A stretch of DNA of 64,000 nucleotides from Closterium sp. Naga37s-1 (GCA_947471745.1 CANJKZ010000922.1:2906001-2970000), one strand, 5' to 3'. Counted from the stretch's first letter, positions 11,184-21,905 are shown. Notes: generated by a model from the sequence alone, not told the origin. Numbers and translations: made by a program.

Positions 11184-11331
11184 AACCTGCTCTGATTCCG
11201 TGTGAAAATAACGACGAGAATGAATGAAGTAGCAAACAGTTGGTTACAAGTACTAACCCTAATTGAGTTGTACCCCTTATGGGCTACCCCCCTACAGCCT
11301 ACACAAATGTATAAGCTATAATGTACTGACA
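11184..11331 (-). repeat. SL-Copia E4 5' LTR and primer site
   Basis: The LTR occupies 11201-11331 (131 bp) and on the minus strand starts TGTCAGTACATTATAG and ends ATTTTCACA. Immediately beyond it (11184-11200 on plus) the minus strand reads GGAATCAGAGCAGG, the family primer site. The element interior runs leftwards and is cut at 9732, where a Copia-B LTR end meets it. Its 3' half is gone. Confidence 0.88.
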
Positions 11332-11762
11332 CGCGAGCCGCCCCTGCAGCCCAGCGCGCTGCCCCTGCTGCCCTCGTGTCGTCCCTGCTGCCCTGCGCGC
11401 CGCCCCCTTGCGGCCCGCCCGTCACCCCTAGGCCCCGCGCGCCGCCCCTGCTGCCCTGCTCGCCGCCCCTGCAGCCCCGCGTGCCGCCCCTTGCGGCCCG
11501 CCCTTCGCCTCTGCAGCCCGCGAGCCGCCCCTACAGCCCCGCGCGCCGCCCCTTGCGGCCCTCTCGCCGCCCTCTGCAGCCCCGCGCGCCGCCCCTTGCG
11601 GCCGGCCCGCCGCCCCTAGGCCCGCGAGCCGCCCCTAGGCCTGCGAGCTGCCCCTCTTGGAGCCTGCGCGCCGCCACTTGCAGCCCGCTTGCCGCCCCTT
11701 GCTGCTGCCTGCCCTGTTCCTTGCGCTGCCCAGCTTCTGCCCGCCCTGCGTGCTGCGCTGCT
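11332..11762 (+). repeat. GC-rich leader of E1
   Basis: Repeats of a CCTGCAGCCC / GCGCGCCGCCCCTTGCGGCC pattern run up to the Gag start codon. Like the other SL-Copia leaders it is GC-rich and tandem, with its own repeat unit. Long open frames across it are a by-product of composition. Confidence 0.7.
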
Positions 11763-12097
11763 ATGGCTTCTCTCTGCGTACTCGCGTTCGATCATGAGGG
11801 CCGCCCGATCCAGTTCAACACGTGGCTCGACGACTTAAAGCTGTACCTACTGAGCGACTCTAGAGACAGCATTTCGTTGTTTGACCACATGTCTGGAGCC
11901 TCTCCCGCCCCTCCCACCATAGCTGACAGTGCGACTCGCTCACAGTGGCTTTCCTATGACGCTGCTGCTCACTGTTTCTTTCGCGACAGCACCACCCTCA
12001 CTCCTCTCTTTGCACCTGTACCGGTCAGACTGGCTGACCCCTCAGGGGGCCCAGTCCTTGCCCGTTCCTCCACTATTCTCCCGTGTCCGGCGGTTCC
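11763..12097 (+). pseudogene. E1 Gag N-terminus fused to protease by deletion
   Basis: Translation starts MASLCVLAFDHEGRPIQFNT, the family Gag start (compare 32962 and 43951, minus). After about 70 residues it jumps from the Gag sequence SYDAAAH directly to CFFRDSTTLTPL, which lies just after the DSGA protease site in full copies. So roughly 1 kb of Gag and the protease aspartate are missing, with the frame kept. E2 ends it at 12098. Confidence 0.8.
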
Positions 12098-12245
12098 TGT
12101 CATAATGTTATAGTGCTTACATTTGTGTAGGCTATAATGGGGTAGCCCATAAAGGGTACAACCCAATAAGGGTTAGTACTTGTACCCAACTGTTTCGTAG
12201 TTCATTCATTCTCGTTCGTTAGTTTGACATGGTTTCAGAGCAGGT
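12098..12245 (+). repeat. E2 5' LTR and primer site
   Basis: The 132-bp LTR starts TGTCATAATG and ends AGTTTGACA. TGGTTTCAGAGCAGGT follows at 12230-12245 as the tRNA-iMet-type primer site. The LTR and primer site layout is identical to that at 13751-13898. Confidence 0.93.
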
Positions 12246-13499
12246 CCTTCGTTAGGACCGATTTTTTTTTTTGGGCCCACCACAGCGCTGCCCCACTAGC
12301 CGCCCTGCTGGCTCATGCCCCGCCCCTAGCAACCCTCGTGCCGCACCTGCTGCCCCGCCTGCCGCCCTCTTGCGGCCTGCACGTCGACCCTAGGCCCCTT
12401 GCGCCTGCCCCTTGCGGCCCGCCCGTCAACCCTAGGCCCCGCGTGCCCCGTCCACCCTAGGCCCCGGCACGCCCCATCGACCCTAGGCCCCGGCCCCTCC
12501 CGTCGACTCTAGGCCCCGGCCCGCCCCGTTGACCCTAGGCCCCGCACGCCCCGTCGACACTAGGCCCTGGCTCGCCCCGTCGACCCTAGGCCCCGGCGCG
12601 CCCCGTCCCGGCCCCTCCCGTCGACCCTAGGCCCCAGCCCGCCCCGTCGACCCTAGGCCCCGGCACGCCCCGTCGACCCTAGGCCCCCCCCGCCCGTCGA
12701 CCCTAGCCCGGCCCGCCTGTCGCCCCTAGGCCCCGGCCCGCTCGTCGACCCTAGGCCCAGGCCCGCGCGTTGATCCTGCTGCCCCGCGCGCCCGTCGTCC
12801 CTAGGCCCGGCCCGCCCGTCGACCCTAGGCCCCGCCCGCCCGTTGACCCTAGGCCCCGGCCCGCCCGTCGCCCCTTCTTCCCCGCGCGCCCGTCGACCCT
12901 AGGCCCGGCCCGCCCGTCGACCCTAGGCCCCGGCCCCCCGTCGACCCTAGGCCCCGGCCCGCCCGTCGCCCCTTCTACCCCACGCGCCCGTCGACCCTAG
13001 GCCCGACCCGCCCGTCGACCCTAGGCCCCGGCCCGCCCGTCCCCCCTGCTGCCCCGCGCGCCGCCACTTGCGGCTCGCCCCTAGCCCCTGCAGCCCGCGA
13101 GCCGCCCTTGCAGCCCCGCATGCCGCCCCTGCAGCCCCGTGCGCCGCCCCCTACGGCCCAAACTTCTCCCCTGCAGCCTGCAAGCCACCCCTGCAGCCCC
13201 GTGCGCCGCCCCTTGCGGCCCTCTCGCCACCCCTGCAGCCCTGCGCACCGCCTTTTGCGGCCCGCACTTCGCCCCTGCAGCCGCGAGCCGCCTCTGCAGC
13301 CCTGCGCGCCGCCTCTTGCGGCCCTCTCGCCGCCCCTGCCACCCCACCCGCTGCCCCTAGCCCCCTAGCCGTCCCTTGCTGCCCGCTCGCCGCTTGCGTG
13401 CGGCCAGCTCGCCGCCCAATTGCGGCCCTGGTGCCTGCTAGCCGCCCTGCCTTCCCTCCGTGCTGCCCTCTTGGTCGCGCGCCTCCTAGCTTGCCCGCT
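12246..13499 (+). repeat. E2 leader minisatellite (CTAGGCCCCGG units)
   Basis: From ~12380 to ~13060 a ~24-bp unit (GTCGACCCTAGGCCCCGGCC) repeats more than twenty times with small changes. It is followed by a second pattern (CTGCAGCCC ... CCCCTTGCGGCC) shared with the E1 leader. This is the longest leader array in the window. No gene is evident. Confidence 0.82.
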
Positions 13500-13750
13500 A
13501 TGACTTCTCTTCGTCGTACCGGTGGGAGTGGTGACGGCGGTGGTGGCAGCAGTGGGAGTGGTGGCGGCCGTACTAGCAGACGCTGTGGGGCTGTTCGGTG
13601 GGGAGTTTCTGGCGGTGGCCAGCTGCAGCTGCAGCGGCGTCAGCGCGAGTCCCTTCCACCCCAGCAGCTATGTGAGTGGTACACTAGTAGGAGTGGTGGC
13701 GGCGGCAGTTGTGACAGTCGTTGTGCAGCTGTTCAGTTGGGAGTTTCTAG
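13500..13750 (+). pseudogene. E2 Gag remnant (glycine-rich part)
   Basis: From ATG at 13500 the frame gives a short glycine-rich stretch ending near the Gag segment seen in full copies (SLPPQQLCEWY). The N-terminal Gag core is absent. The frame ends where the middle LTR begins at 13751. Confidence 0.6.
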
Positions 13751-13898
13751 TGTCAGAATGTTATAGTGCTTACATTTGTGTAGGCTATAGTGGGGTAGCC
13801 CATGAGGGTTACAACCCAATCAGGGTTAGTACTTGTACCCAACTTCTGCTCAATGCATTCATTCTCGTTCATGATTCTGACATGGTTTCAGAGCAGGT
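13751..13898 (+). repeat. Middle LTR of E2 with its own primer site
   Basis: The LTR 13751-13882 (132 bp) starts TGTCAGAATG, ends GATTCTGACA, and is followed by TGGTTTCAGAGCAGGT (13883-13898). No flanking target duplication is seen around it, unlike the outer pair. That suggests recombination or template switching rather than a separate insertion. Confidence 0.9.
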
Positions 13899-14305
13899 CC
13901 TTCACTAGGACCGTTCTTGGGCCCACCACTGTGCTGCCCCACTAGCCGCCCGTAGCGACCCTCGTACCGCACCTGCTGCCCCGCGCGCCGCCCTCGTGCG
14001 GCCCTTAGGCCCATCACCCCTAGGCCCCGGCTCGTCGCCCGTCGATTCCCAGGCCCCGCGCGCGTCGCTTCTAGTCCCGGCCCGTCGCCCGACGCCCCTA
14101 GGCCACGGCCCGTCGCCCGTTGCCCCTAGGCCCGCGCCCGTCGCCCCTAGCCTCGTCCCGTCGCCCGACGCCCCTAGGCCCCGACCCTTCACCCGTCGAC
14201 CCTAGGCCCGAGCCCGTCGCCCCTAGCCGCGGCCCGTCGCCCAACACCCCTAGGCCCCGGCCCGTTGCACATCGCCCCGTGCCCGTCGCGCGTCGCCCCG
14301 CGCTC
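13899..14305 (+). repeat. Second E2 leader array
   Basis: Repeats of CCCGTCGCCCCTAGGCCCCGG type with variants run up to the Gag coding part at about 14306. The unit resembles that at 12380-13060 but is arranged differently. Confidence 0.75.
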
Positions 14306-15117
14306 TTTGACCTAGACTATGATGCTATTCTTTCTGCTATGTATGCTATGTCTGTTAGTGCTGAGGGTGACTGTTACATGTGTGTGCCACCTGACCCAGG
14401 TACAGAGGCTGCTGCTCTAGGTGCTAGTGAGTCTTCTCTTCCTGTATTGCGCCTGCTGAGGCCTTGCACACCTTCACGCTGGACTCAGATGCCTCACGCT
14501 GTTTCTTTCGTGACAGCACTGCCATCACTCCTCTCCCTGCACCTGTCCAGGTCAGACTGGCTGACCCATCCGGGGGCCCAGTCGTTGCCCGTTCCTCCAC
14601 TGTTCTTCCGTGTCCGGCGATTCCATCCGACTCACTGTCAGGTCTTCACCTCCCCTCGTTCTCTACGAACTTGGTGAGTACAACTGCCCTCCGGGATGAG
14701 ATGGTCACTACCACCACTCCTGGGGGTCAGCATGTGTTGATATGCACGTGCACACGGACGGGCCGTCACCTGGCCACGTTCACTCGTCGGCCAAGGTCGA
14801 GTCTGTACACACTGGCTACCGAGCCTCGTCAGGTAGCTGCGTCTGCCAAGGTGTCCGCGTCAGGTCTGGTAGCACCCCCTTGCTCGTGTCGCCTCCTATC
14901 GCACCAGACTCTCCTCTGGAACCACCGCCTTGGTCACCCCTCCCCGCCACGCCTTCGTGGCATGCACTCCCGTCTTCTCGTCTCTGGTCTACCCAGGTCT
15001 CTCCCTCCCCTCCCGCCCTCGCTTGCCCCGCCCTGCCTTCCTTGCGTCGAGGGGCGGTAACGCACCGCTCCTCACTCCTCGTTTCCCCCGACGACTGCTC
15101 CCCTGCAGACTCTCCAT
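14306..15117 (+). pseudogene. E2 Gag end, protease and GAG-pre-integrase, frameshifted
   Basis: The first frame encodes FDLDYDAILSAMYAMS and continues to about 14440, where the frame shifts. The next frame has the protease site as FTLDSDASRCFF (DSG changed to DSD) and a zinc-binding pre-integrase domain: NHRLGHPS (H-x4-H) and CLPCVEG (C-x2-C). These correspond to a normal SL-Copia polyprotein but could not be read as one protein. Confidence 0.8.
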
Positions 15118-15579
15118 ATGGACGTGTGGGGCCCAGCCCGCGTCAGTGGACAGGGCCGCGAGTGCTACTTTCTGCTGGTCGTTGACGACTACACGCGTTA
15201 CACAACGGTCTTCCCCTTGCGCAGCAAGGGTCGGGTCATTGATGTCTTGATTCCTTGGATCCGCGCAGTACGTCTCCAGCTCCGCGAGCGGTTCCACCAG
15301 GACCTTCCTATCCTGCGTCTGCACTCTAACAGAGGTGGTGAGTTCTCCTCCGACCTCTTGTGGGACTTTTGTCGTGGGGAGGGCATTCTCCAGTCGTTCA
15401 CACTTCTGGACTCCCCTCAGCAAAATGGGATTGCTGAGCACCACATTGGCTTAGTCATGGAGGTCTCTCGTACCTCCATGATCCATGCGGCTGCTCCCCA
15501 TTTTCTGTGGCCGTTTGCGGTCCGGTACGCTGCGCATCAGCTCAACCTCTGGCCCCGTGTCTCCTTCCCGGAGACCTAG
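15118..15579 (+). pseudogene. E2 integrase core, catalytic D changed to N
   Basis: The frame starts with MDVWGP, containing the first catalytic D. It continues through FLLVVDDYTRYTTVF to LHSNRGGEFSS, where the second catalytic D is N, and GIAEHHIG with the catalytic E. It stops at a TAG at 15577, where sibling copies have serine. It is inactive by both the D-to-N change and the stop. Confidence 0.88.
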
Positions 15580-17216
15580 CCAACACTGCGTTGGACGGGG
15601 GAGGTTGGCGATGCGTCGGTGTTCCGGGTCTGGGGCTCTCGTGCCTTTGTTTGCGATACGTCCGCGGACAAGCTCTCCGCCTGCGCTATTCCCTGCGTCT
15701 TCCTTGGCTTTCCCCCTGACGCACCTGGCTGGCAGTTTTACCACCCCACCTCGCGCCGTGTCTTCCCCTCTCAGGATGTCACGTTTGACGATTCGGTTCC
15801 CTTTTTCCGTCTCTTCCCCTACCGCTCTGCCCCTCCCCCGCCCCCACCGCTCTTCCTTGCTCCCGGTCCCCCGCTGGTAGACCCCCTCCCGCCCCAGGGT
15901 CCTGCTCCCTCAGGTGTGTCTCAGGTAGACCCTCTCCCTAGTATTGTTCCTCTTCAGGTAGCTGGCGACTCAGGTGCTTCTCGAGGTGCTGCGTCTGGGG
16001 GTGCTGCGTCTGGGGGTGCGGAGCCTGGGGGAACTGAGTCTGAGGGTGCTAGGTCTGGGGGTGCTGGGCCTGGGGGTGCGGAACCTGGGGGTGCTGAGCC
16101 TGCGGGTGTGGAGCCTGGGGGTGCTGAGTCTGAGGGTGTGGAGTCTGGGGGTGCTGAGCCTCGGGGTGCTGCTTCGTCAGGAGGTCCTGCTGGTGCTTCG
16201 CCGCGACAGTCTCCCCGGCCGGAGCCTCTCTCCTCGCAGCAGCTGCGCGAGTGGCTTGTTCGGCGCGCACGCATTCGGAGTGGAGCTGCCGGAGCTGGTG
16301 CCACAGGAGACACTGGAGACACTGGAGCTGGAGGTGCTGGAGTTACTACAGGAGCTGGTGGTACTTGAGGTGCTGCGGCTGCTGGTCCTGGAGGTGCTCG
16401 TACCTGGGGTACTAGAGCTGCCGGGACTGGTGGTGTTGGGGCCGCTAGAGATGGAGACCCTACGGAGCCTGGAGCTGGAGGCACTGGCGCAGGTGACGCT
16501 AGAGCTGGAGGATCTGGAGCTGGAGGCACTGGCGCGGGAGGCGCTGGAGCTGGAGGAGCAAGAGCTGGAGGCACTGGCGCGGGAGGCGCTGGACCTATAG
16601 GAGCTGGAGCTGTTGACCGTGGAGCTGGAGGTGCTGGAGCTGGGGGTGCTGGTGGTACTGGTGCTGGAGGCAATGTGCGGCCGCGACCGTACTTCGTTCC
16701 CCTTCTTCAGCAGGTTCTTAGAGTCCCGTCTTCTACTGGCCTTACTCGTCCCTTAGTGTGTCCACCTCCTGACCACTCGCAGCCGCCGCTACAGCCAGCC
16801 CCCCTATTGCCTTCTCCTTCTCCTTACACTGAGCAGTCCGGCGGTCTTTTAGCGCGTCCTCAGCCTGCGTCTCGTCCTGTCTTGCATGTTCGCACTGCTC
16901 GTCGCGTTCCTCGTTTGCGTCCTCCTCCTGTCCCTAGCACGCACGCTATGGCACTTCGTCCTTCCTCTGTTCCACTTCGTGTTCCTCTGCCGCCTCCTCC
17001 TGAGTCCTCTCTTCCTGCCATCCCTGACCATGAGTTTGACCTTGTGCGTGCTGCCAGTCCCACTGTCTCTTGTATCCTCGCCACTATTGTTACTGACCCT
17101 TCTTTTGAGTCCACTGCTGTGTCTGCCCTCGTTGCTGAGCTGCTTGAATTTGCTGCTGCCTGTCGTCTAGACTACGCCACTGCTCTTGTTGCTGAGTTTG
17201 AGTCTGCCAGTCCTCA
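15580..17216 (+). pseudogene. E2 integrase-RT linker with tandem repeats, RT missing
   Basis: After the stop the frame resumes (VFRVWGSRAFVC) through the integrase C-terminal part. It then enters a 15-21-bp tandem repeat (GGTGCTGAGCCTGGGGGTGC) that encodes glycine/alanine/glutamate/proline at ~15990-16180, and a GGAGCTGGAG repeat at ~16290-16670. A proline/serine-rich segment (PRPYFVPLLQQVL onward) follows and ends at ESASPH near 17215. The RT that should follow is absent. Confidence 0.75.
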
Positions 17217-17403
17217 CTGCATTGTTTGTATACCTGCATGCTTACACTTGTTAGGGTATGATCACCGTATTATTTGTTCTCTTTTATGTAACTCTGCTTG
17301 TGCTCGGACTGTGTGGTGACTTTGTGATCCACCGTGAGCTTGCTTTGCTTTTCTTGACTGGTCTTGTGACCACTTGTTCTCCCCCACTTTGCCTATGGGG
17401 GTG
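17217..17403 (+). other. SL-Copia 3' untranslated region
   Basis: The stretch CCTGCATGCTTACACTTG ... GTATGATCAC ... is shared with other SL-Copia copies between the RNase H stop and the 3' LTR (20918-21145, 49865-50091 and, reversed, 23352-23580 and 26713-26941). It ends in the purine tract CTATGGGGGTG that primes plus-strand synthesis. Confidence 0.85.
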
Positions 17404-17535
17404 TGTCAGAATGTTATAGTGCTTACATTTGTATAGGCTTTAGTGGGGTAGCCCATAAAGGGTACAACCCAATAAGGGTTAGTACTTGTACCCAACTCAT
17501 TCATAGTTCATTCATTCTCGTTCAATAGTTTGACA
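17404..17535 (+). repeat. E2 3' LTR
   Basis: The 132-bp LTR starts TGTCAGAATG and ends AATAGTTTGACA, followed by the second TSD copy GTTCC. It pairs with 12098-12229. Confidence 0.93.
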
Positions 17536-17540
17536 GTTCC

Positions 17541-19374
17541 GTCTGGCTCACTGTCACGTCTTCACCTCCCCTCGTTCCCTACGAACTTGGTGAGTACCGC
17601 TGCCCTCCAGGATGCGATGGTCACTACCACCACTCCTGGGGGTCAGCGTGTGTCGATTTGCACGTGTACACGGACGGGCCGTCACCTGGCCACGTTCACT
17701 CGTCGGCCTGGGTCGAGTCTGTACACACTGGCTACCGAGCGTTCTCAGGTAGCTGCGTCCCTCCCCCACCCCCGCCGCTCTTCCTTGCTCAAGGTCCCCC
17801 TACGGTAGACCACCTCCCCCCCCAGGGTCCTGCTACCTCAGGTGTGTCTCAAGTAGACCCTCTCCACGGTACTGTGCCTATTGAGCTAGCTGTAGCCTCA
17901 GGTGCTGCTCGAGGTGCTGCGTCTGGGGGTGCGGAGCCTGGGGGTGCCTAGTCTGAGGGTGCTAAGTCTGGGGGTGCTGAGCTTGGGGGTGCGGAGTCTG
18001 GGGGTGCTGAGCCTGAGGGTGTGGAGCCTGGGGGTGCTGAGTCTGAGGGTTCGGAGTCTGGGGGTGCTGAGCCTCGGGGTAATGCTTCTTCTGGAGGTCC
18101 TGCGGGTGCTTCGCCACGATTGTCTCCCCGGCCGGAGCCTCTCTCCCCGCAGCACCTGCGTGAGTGGTTTGTTCAATGCACACGTATTCAGAGTGGAGCT
18201 GCCGGAGCTGGAGACTCTGCCGCTGGAGATACTCGAGCTGGAGGTGTTGGAGCTACTCGTCTTGGAGGTGCTGGAGTTACTGCTGGAGCTGGTGAAACCG
18301 GAGGTGCTGCAGCTGCTGGTCATGGAGGTGCTCGTACCACGGGTACTGGGGTGCCGGGACTGGTAGTGTTGGGGGCGCTGGAGCTAGAGGAGCTGGAATT
18401 GGAGACCCTGAGGAGCCTGGAGGTGCTGGGGCTGGAGCCGCTGGAGCTGGAGGCACTTGCGCTGGTGGCGCTGGAGCTGGAGGTGCTGGAGCTAGAGACA
18501 CTGGAGCTGTTGGCGCTGGAGCTGGAGGCACTGGCGCTGGTGGCGCTGGAGCTGGAGGAGCTGGAGCTGGAGACACTGGAGCTGTTGACCCTGGAGCTAG
18601 AGGTGCTGGAGCTGGGGTTGTCGTGTTTGGCGGTCCTGGTGCTGGAGGCACTGTGCGGCTGCGACCGTTTTTTGTTCCCCTGCTTTGCAAGGTTCTTAGT
18701 CTTCCGTCTTCTTCTAGCCTTCCTCCTAGCTTACTGAGTCCACCACCTCGCCCGTCGCAGCCACAGTTACAGCTAGGCTCCCTGCTGCCTGCTCCTTCTC
18801 CTTACACTGACCAGACATACTCTTTTACAGAGCGTCGTGAGCCTGAGTCTCGTCCTGCCTCGCCTGTTCACGCTGTTCGCACTGGTCGTCTGGTTCCACG
18901 TCCGCGTCCTCCTCCTCTCCTTGGCACCCACGCTTTGGCACTTCGTCCTTTCTCTGTTCCATTGTGTGTTCCTCTGCCACCTCCTCCTAAGTCCTCTCTT
19001 CTTGCCGTCCCTGACCCTGACTCTGACCTTGCTCGTGCTGCCAATCCCTCTGTCTCTCGTCTCCTCGCCACTGTTGTCACTGACCCTTCTTTTGAGTCCA
19101 CTGCTGCGTCTGCCCTCGTTGCTGAGCTGGTTGACTTTGCTACTGCCTGTCGTCTAGACTACTCCACTGCTCTTGTTGCTGAGTCTGAGTCTGTCAGTCC
19201 TCTGTCCGTCGGGGGTGAGTGTGCTCTTGGCACGGACGTCCTTGAGGACAGGCATGAGGACTTTGAGTGTCTTGCAGCTGCTGTACCTCATCTCGTGTCC
19301 ATGCTGCTTGCCCCTGAGGGAGACCCGGATGCACCAGACATCCCGATCCCGCGCTCTCACGCAGAGGCGATTAC
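17541..19374 (+). pseudogene. E1 protease remnant and linker, integrase deleted
   Basis: The E1 frame resumes after E2 with SLSRLHLPSFPTNLVST and runs to ERSQVAAS. It then jumps near 17757 to the proline-rich start of the post-integrase linker, so the whole integrase is missing. The linker carries the GGTGCTGAGCCTGGGGG repeat (~17900-18090), a GGAGCTGGAG repeat (~18190-18640) and the proline/serine/threonine segment up to the RT. Confidence 0.75.
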
Positions 19375-20917
19375 GGTCCTAACTCCTCTCAGTGGCCGAC
19401 AGCCATGGACGCCGAGATGGCATCCTGGAAGTCCACAGACACCTACGTCGAAGCAGTTCCCCCGTCTCGGGCGAACATAGTCGATGGCATGTGGATTTTC
19501 AGGGTGAAGCGGCCGCCGGGTTCTCCGCCTGCCTTCAAGGCGCGTTGCATTGCTCGAGGCTTCAGACAGCGATATGGGGTTGACTACTTCCTGACCTTCT
19601 CCCCCATCCCAAAAATGACCACTCTTTGGGTGTTGCTGCACGTCGCTGATCAGCGTGACTACGAGTTGCACTCTCTGGACTTCAGTACAGCTTTCTTGCA
19701 GGGCAGCCTGCACGAGGAGATCTGGCTATGCCACCCACCTGGCTTCACTGGGTCGTTTCCTGCAGGTAACCAGTGTAGCCTGCGGCGGCCAGTCTACGGT
19801 CTCCGCCAGGCGCCTCGCGAGTGGCACGACACACTGAGGACTACACTTGCCGCTCTGGGTTTTACTCCTTCGACTGCTGACACGTCGCTGTTTCTATGCA
19901 CCGACACCTCGCTGCCGCCGTTCTACGTTCTCGTGTACGTCGACGACCTGGTCTTTGCCACTGCTGACACTGAGGCACTGACCCTTGTGAATTCAGAGCT
20001 GCAGAAGAGACACACCTGCACTGACCTAGGTGAAGTGCGCAGCTATCTTGGCTTGCAGATCACCCGGGACAGAGCTCGGCGCACCATCACCTTGACTCAG
20101 TCACACATTCTGCACCAGGTCCTTCAGCGCTTCGACTTCCAGTTCTCCTCGCCACAGCCCACTCCTCTGTCTACTGGCCACTCGCTCTCAGCTCCACCTT
20201 TGGACGAATCCGTAGAGTCGAGTGGTCCGTACTCAGAGCTTGTGGGTTGCCTCATGTACCTGATGACGTGCACACGACCTGACCTCGCGTACCCTCTCAG
20301 CCTCCTGGCTCGCTACTTGGCTCCTGGTAGGCACCGAAAGGTGCACTGGGATGCTGAGAAGAGGGTACTGCGTTACTTGTGCAGTACATTAGGCATGGGG
20401 CTCGTGCTTGGAGGACGGGGTCCATTTGTCCTCACTGGTCACAAAGACGCTTCTTGGGTTGACGACTTGGCTACACAACGGTCGTCACAGGGTTACAATT
20501 TCAGCCTTGGTTCCAGCTCTGTTTCCTGGCGGTCTACCAGCTCGTCTTCGGTTCTCAGTTCTAGTTGTGAGGCTGAGATCTACGCAGGGGCCATGGCTGC
20601 ACAGGAGTTACGCTGGCTCACCTACCTGCTGACTGACTTGGGAGAGCAGTTGTTCGCCTCCAGTTCTGTACGTAGACAACAAGGCCATGATTGCCTTGTG
20701 TCAGGAGCACAGACTGGAGCACAGAACGAAGCACATCGCTCTGCGATACTTCCTTGCTCGAGAGTTGCAGCAGCGTGGTCAGCTTCGTCTTGCGTACGTG
20801 GCCACTAGGGCCAACACTGCTGATATATTCACCAAGGCACTTCCGCCTGGTGATCATCGGCGCTTCTCTACTCTTTTAGGCCTTGTGCCTACTTTGACTC
20901 ACTTGCTCACTGCGTGA
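19375..20917 (+). pseudogene. E1 reverse transcriptase and RNase H, frameshifted
   Basis: The main frame (19405-20808) has RT motifs: MWIFRVKRPPGSPPAFKAR, LDFSTAFLQGSLHEEIWL, VYGLRQAPREWHD and the catalytic LVYVDDLVFA. RNase H follows with GHKDASWVDD and SSSCEAEIYAGA. A frameshift at about 20640 moves the last part to another frame (MIALCQEHRLEHRTKHIALR ... DIFTKAL) that ends at 20917. Another shift lies near 19375 at the RT start. The RT box is intact, which is notable given the deleted integrase. Confidence 0.88.
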
Positions 20918-21145
20918 CTTCGCTTGTACTGTGATCTATATATATACCTGCATGCTTACTCTTGGTAGGGTATGATCACTGTACTATTTGTGGTCTCTAT
21001 ATATAACACTGCATGTGAACTGGCCTTGTGGCCCTTTGCTTGTGCTCGGACTGTGCGGTGACTTTGTGATCCACTCTGAGCTTTCTTTGCTTTTCTTGAC
21101 TGGTCTTGTGACCTCTTGTTCTCCCCCACTTTGCCTATGGGGGTG
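20918..21145 (+). other. SL-Copia 3' UTR and polypurine tract (E1)
   Basis: The segment matches the 3' UTR of the sibling copies, with GTATGATCACTGTA and an AT-rich TATATATA stretch. It ends in CTATGGGGGTG directly before the LTR at 21146. Confidence 0.82.
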
Positions 21146-21276
21146 TGTCAGAATGTTATTTTGCTTACTTTGTGTTGGCTATAGTGGGGTAGCCCATAAG
21201 GGGTACAACCCAATTAGGGTTAGTACTTGTACCCAACTCTTTCATAGATCATTCATTCTCATTCAAGATTCTGACA
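21146..21276 (+). repeat. E1 3' LTR
   Basis: The 131-bp LTR starts TGTCAGAATG and ends AAGATTCTGACA. The following 5 bases GTAAT should be one TSD copy, but the 5' partner was not found, consistent with loss of the E1 left end. Confidence 0.92.
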
Positions 21277-21564
21277 GTAATAAAACAAACGCGATCCTTC
21301 TAAGTCACGGCGAGAATCATTTAGGAAAGATAAAACGATACGTTTTCTTTCAAAATTAACAAATTGCTCGTAGTCAGGATCCTTTTGGCAAGAGTTTCAT
21401 TTAGTTTCCATTCGCGTGACCATTCGCCTGTGCTAAGTTACCAAATGCGTGCAACGAGTTACCAAACGCGTGAAAACATATTATAATAGTTACTGTACGC
21501 GTTAAAGGGCCCATTTTTTGTTGCCATTGGCATACTTTCCCCCAAAAAAACACTTCATGGGAAG
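21277..21564. other. AT-rich non-element DNA between nests
   Basis: This stretch is clearly poorer in GC than its neighbours, with no ORF or repeat that I recognise. It is the only piece of likely old host DNA between the E1 pile and the chromovirus. Its last five bases, GGAAG (21560-21564), are the chromovirus TSD. Confidence 0.6.
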
Positions 21565-21795
21565 TGTAAGGAAAATTCCTTTTCCTTACTTCGCGTCCCT
21601 GCTCAGCGCGTACACCACTGTTCCCGCCAACAGCACCCCATAGTAATCCGTTACCACTCGCGACATTTGCCGCGACATCATTCCCGCCACTTTTCGATGC
21701 GACCCAACCTCACGGTTCGGTTGGTAACCCGCGCTCTGGACCTCCGCCTTGACACTCCCCAATCTCGGCGCCAGGCCCGTCGCGCACCCCAATTT
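21565..21795 (+). repeat. Chromovirus 5' LTR, truncated
   Basis: The first ~231 bp match the 3' LTR at 52607 (about 90% by eye), then identity stops after CCCCAATTT. The remaining ~120 bp of the LTR, with its TATA box, and the primer site are not present; GGGGGGGGTAG follows instead. This indicates a deletion across the LTR/leader border. Confidence 0.8.
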
Positions 21796-21905
21796 GGGGG
21801 GGGTAGACGTCTCTCAGCGACCAAGCACCGCCGCTCGTAGTGCTCTCTCGTAAGCACGCACGGCCACGACAGAGGCTCTCTCTGAGCTTGCCCGACACCC
21901 CTGCC

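Larger units (their letters stand above)
12098..17535 (+). mobile_element. SL-Copia copy E2 (three LTRs, no RT), TSD GTTCC
   Basis: E2 has a 5' LTR (12098-12229), a middle LTR (13751-13882) and a 3' LTR (17404-17535), and is flanked by GTTCC at 12093-12097 and 17536-17540. The E1 frame resumes after it. Segment one holds only a leader and a remnant of Gag; segment two has Gag C-terminus, protease, integrase and linker but jumps from the linker straight to the 3' UTR near 17217, so RT and RNase H are missing. Outer LTRs differ at about 9 of 132 positions. Confidence 0.88.
11332..21276 (+). mobile_element. SL-Copia copy E1, split by E2, deletion derivative
   Basis: E1 reads plus-strand: leader (11332), Gag start (11763), break by E2 (12098-17535, TSD GTTCC), protease remnant (17541), linker, RT and RNase H (19375-20917), 3' UTR and 3' LTR (21146-21276). 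Two internal deletions are visible: the Gag middle up to the protease (junction near 11970) and the whole integrase (junction near 17757). Its 5' LTR is not seen; the left border is the E4 LTR. It retains RT but not integrase. Confidence 0.8.
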
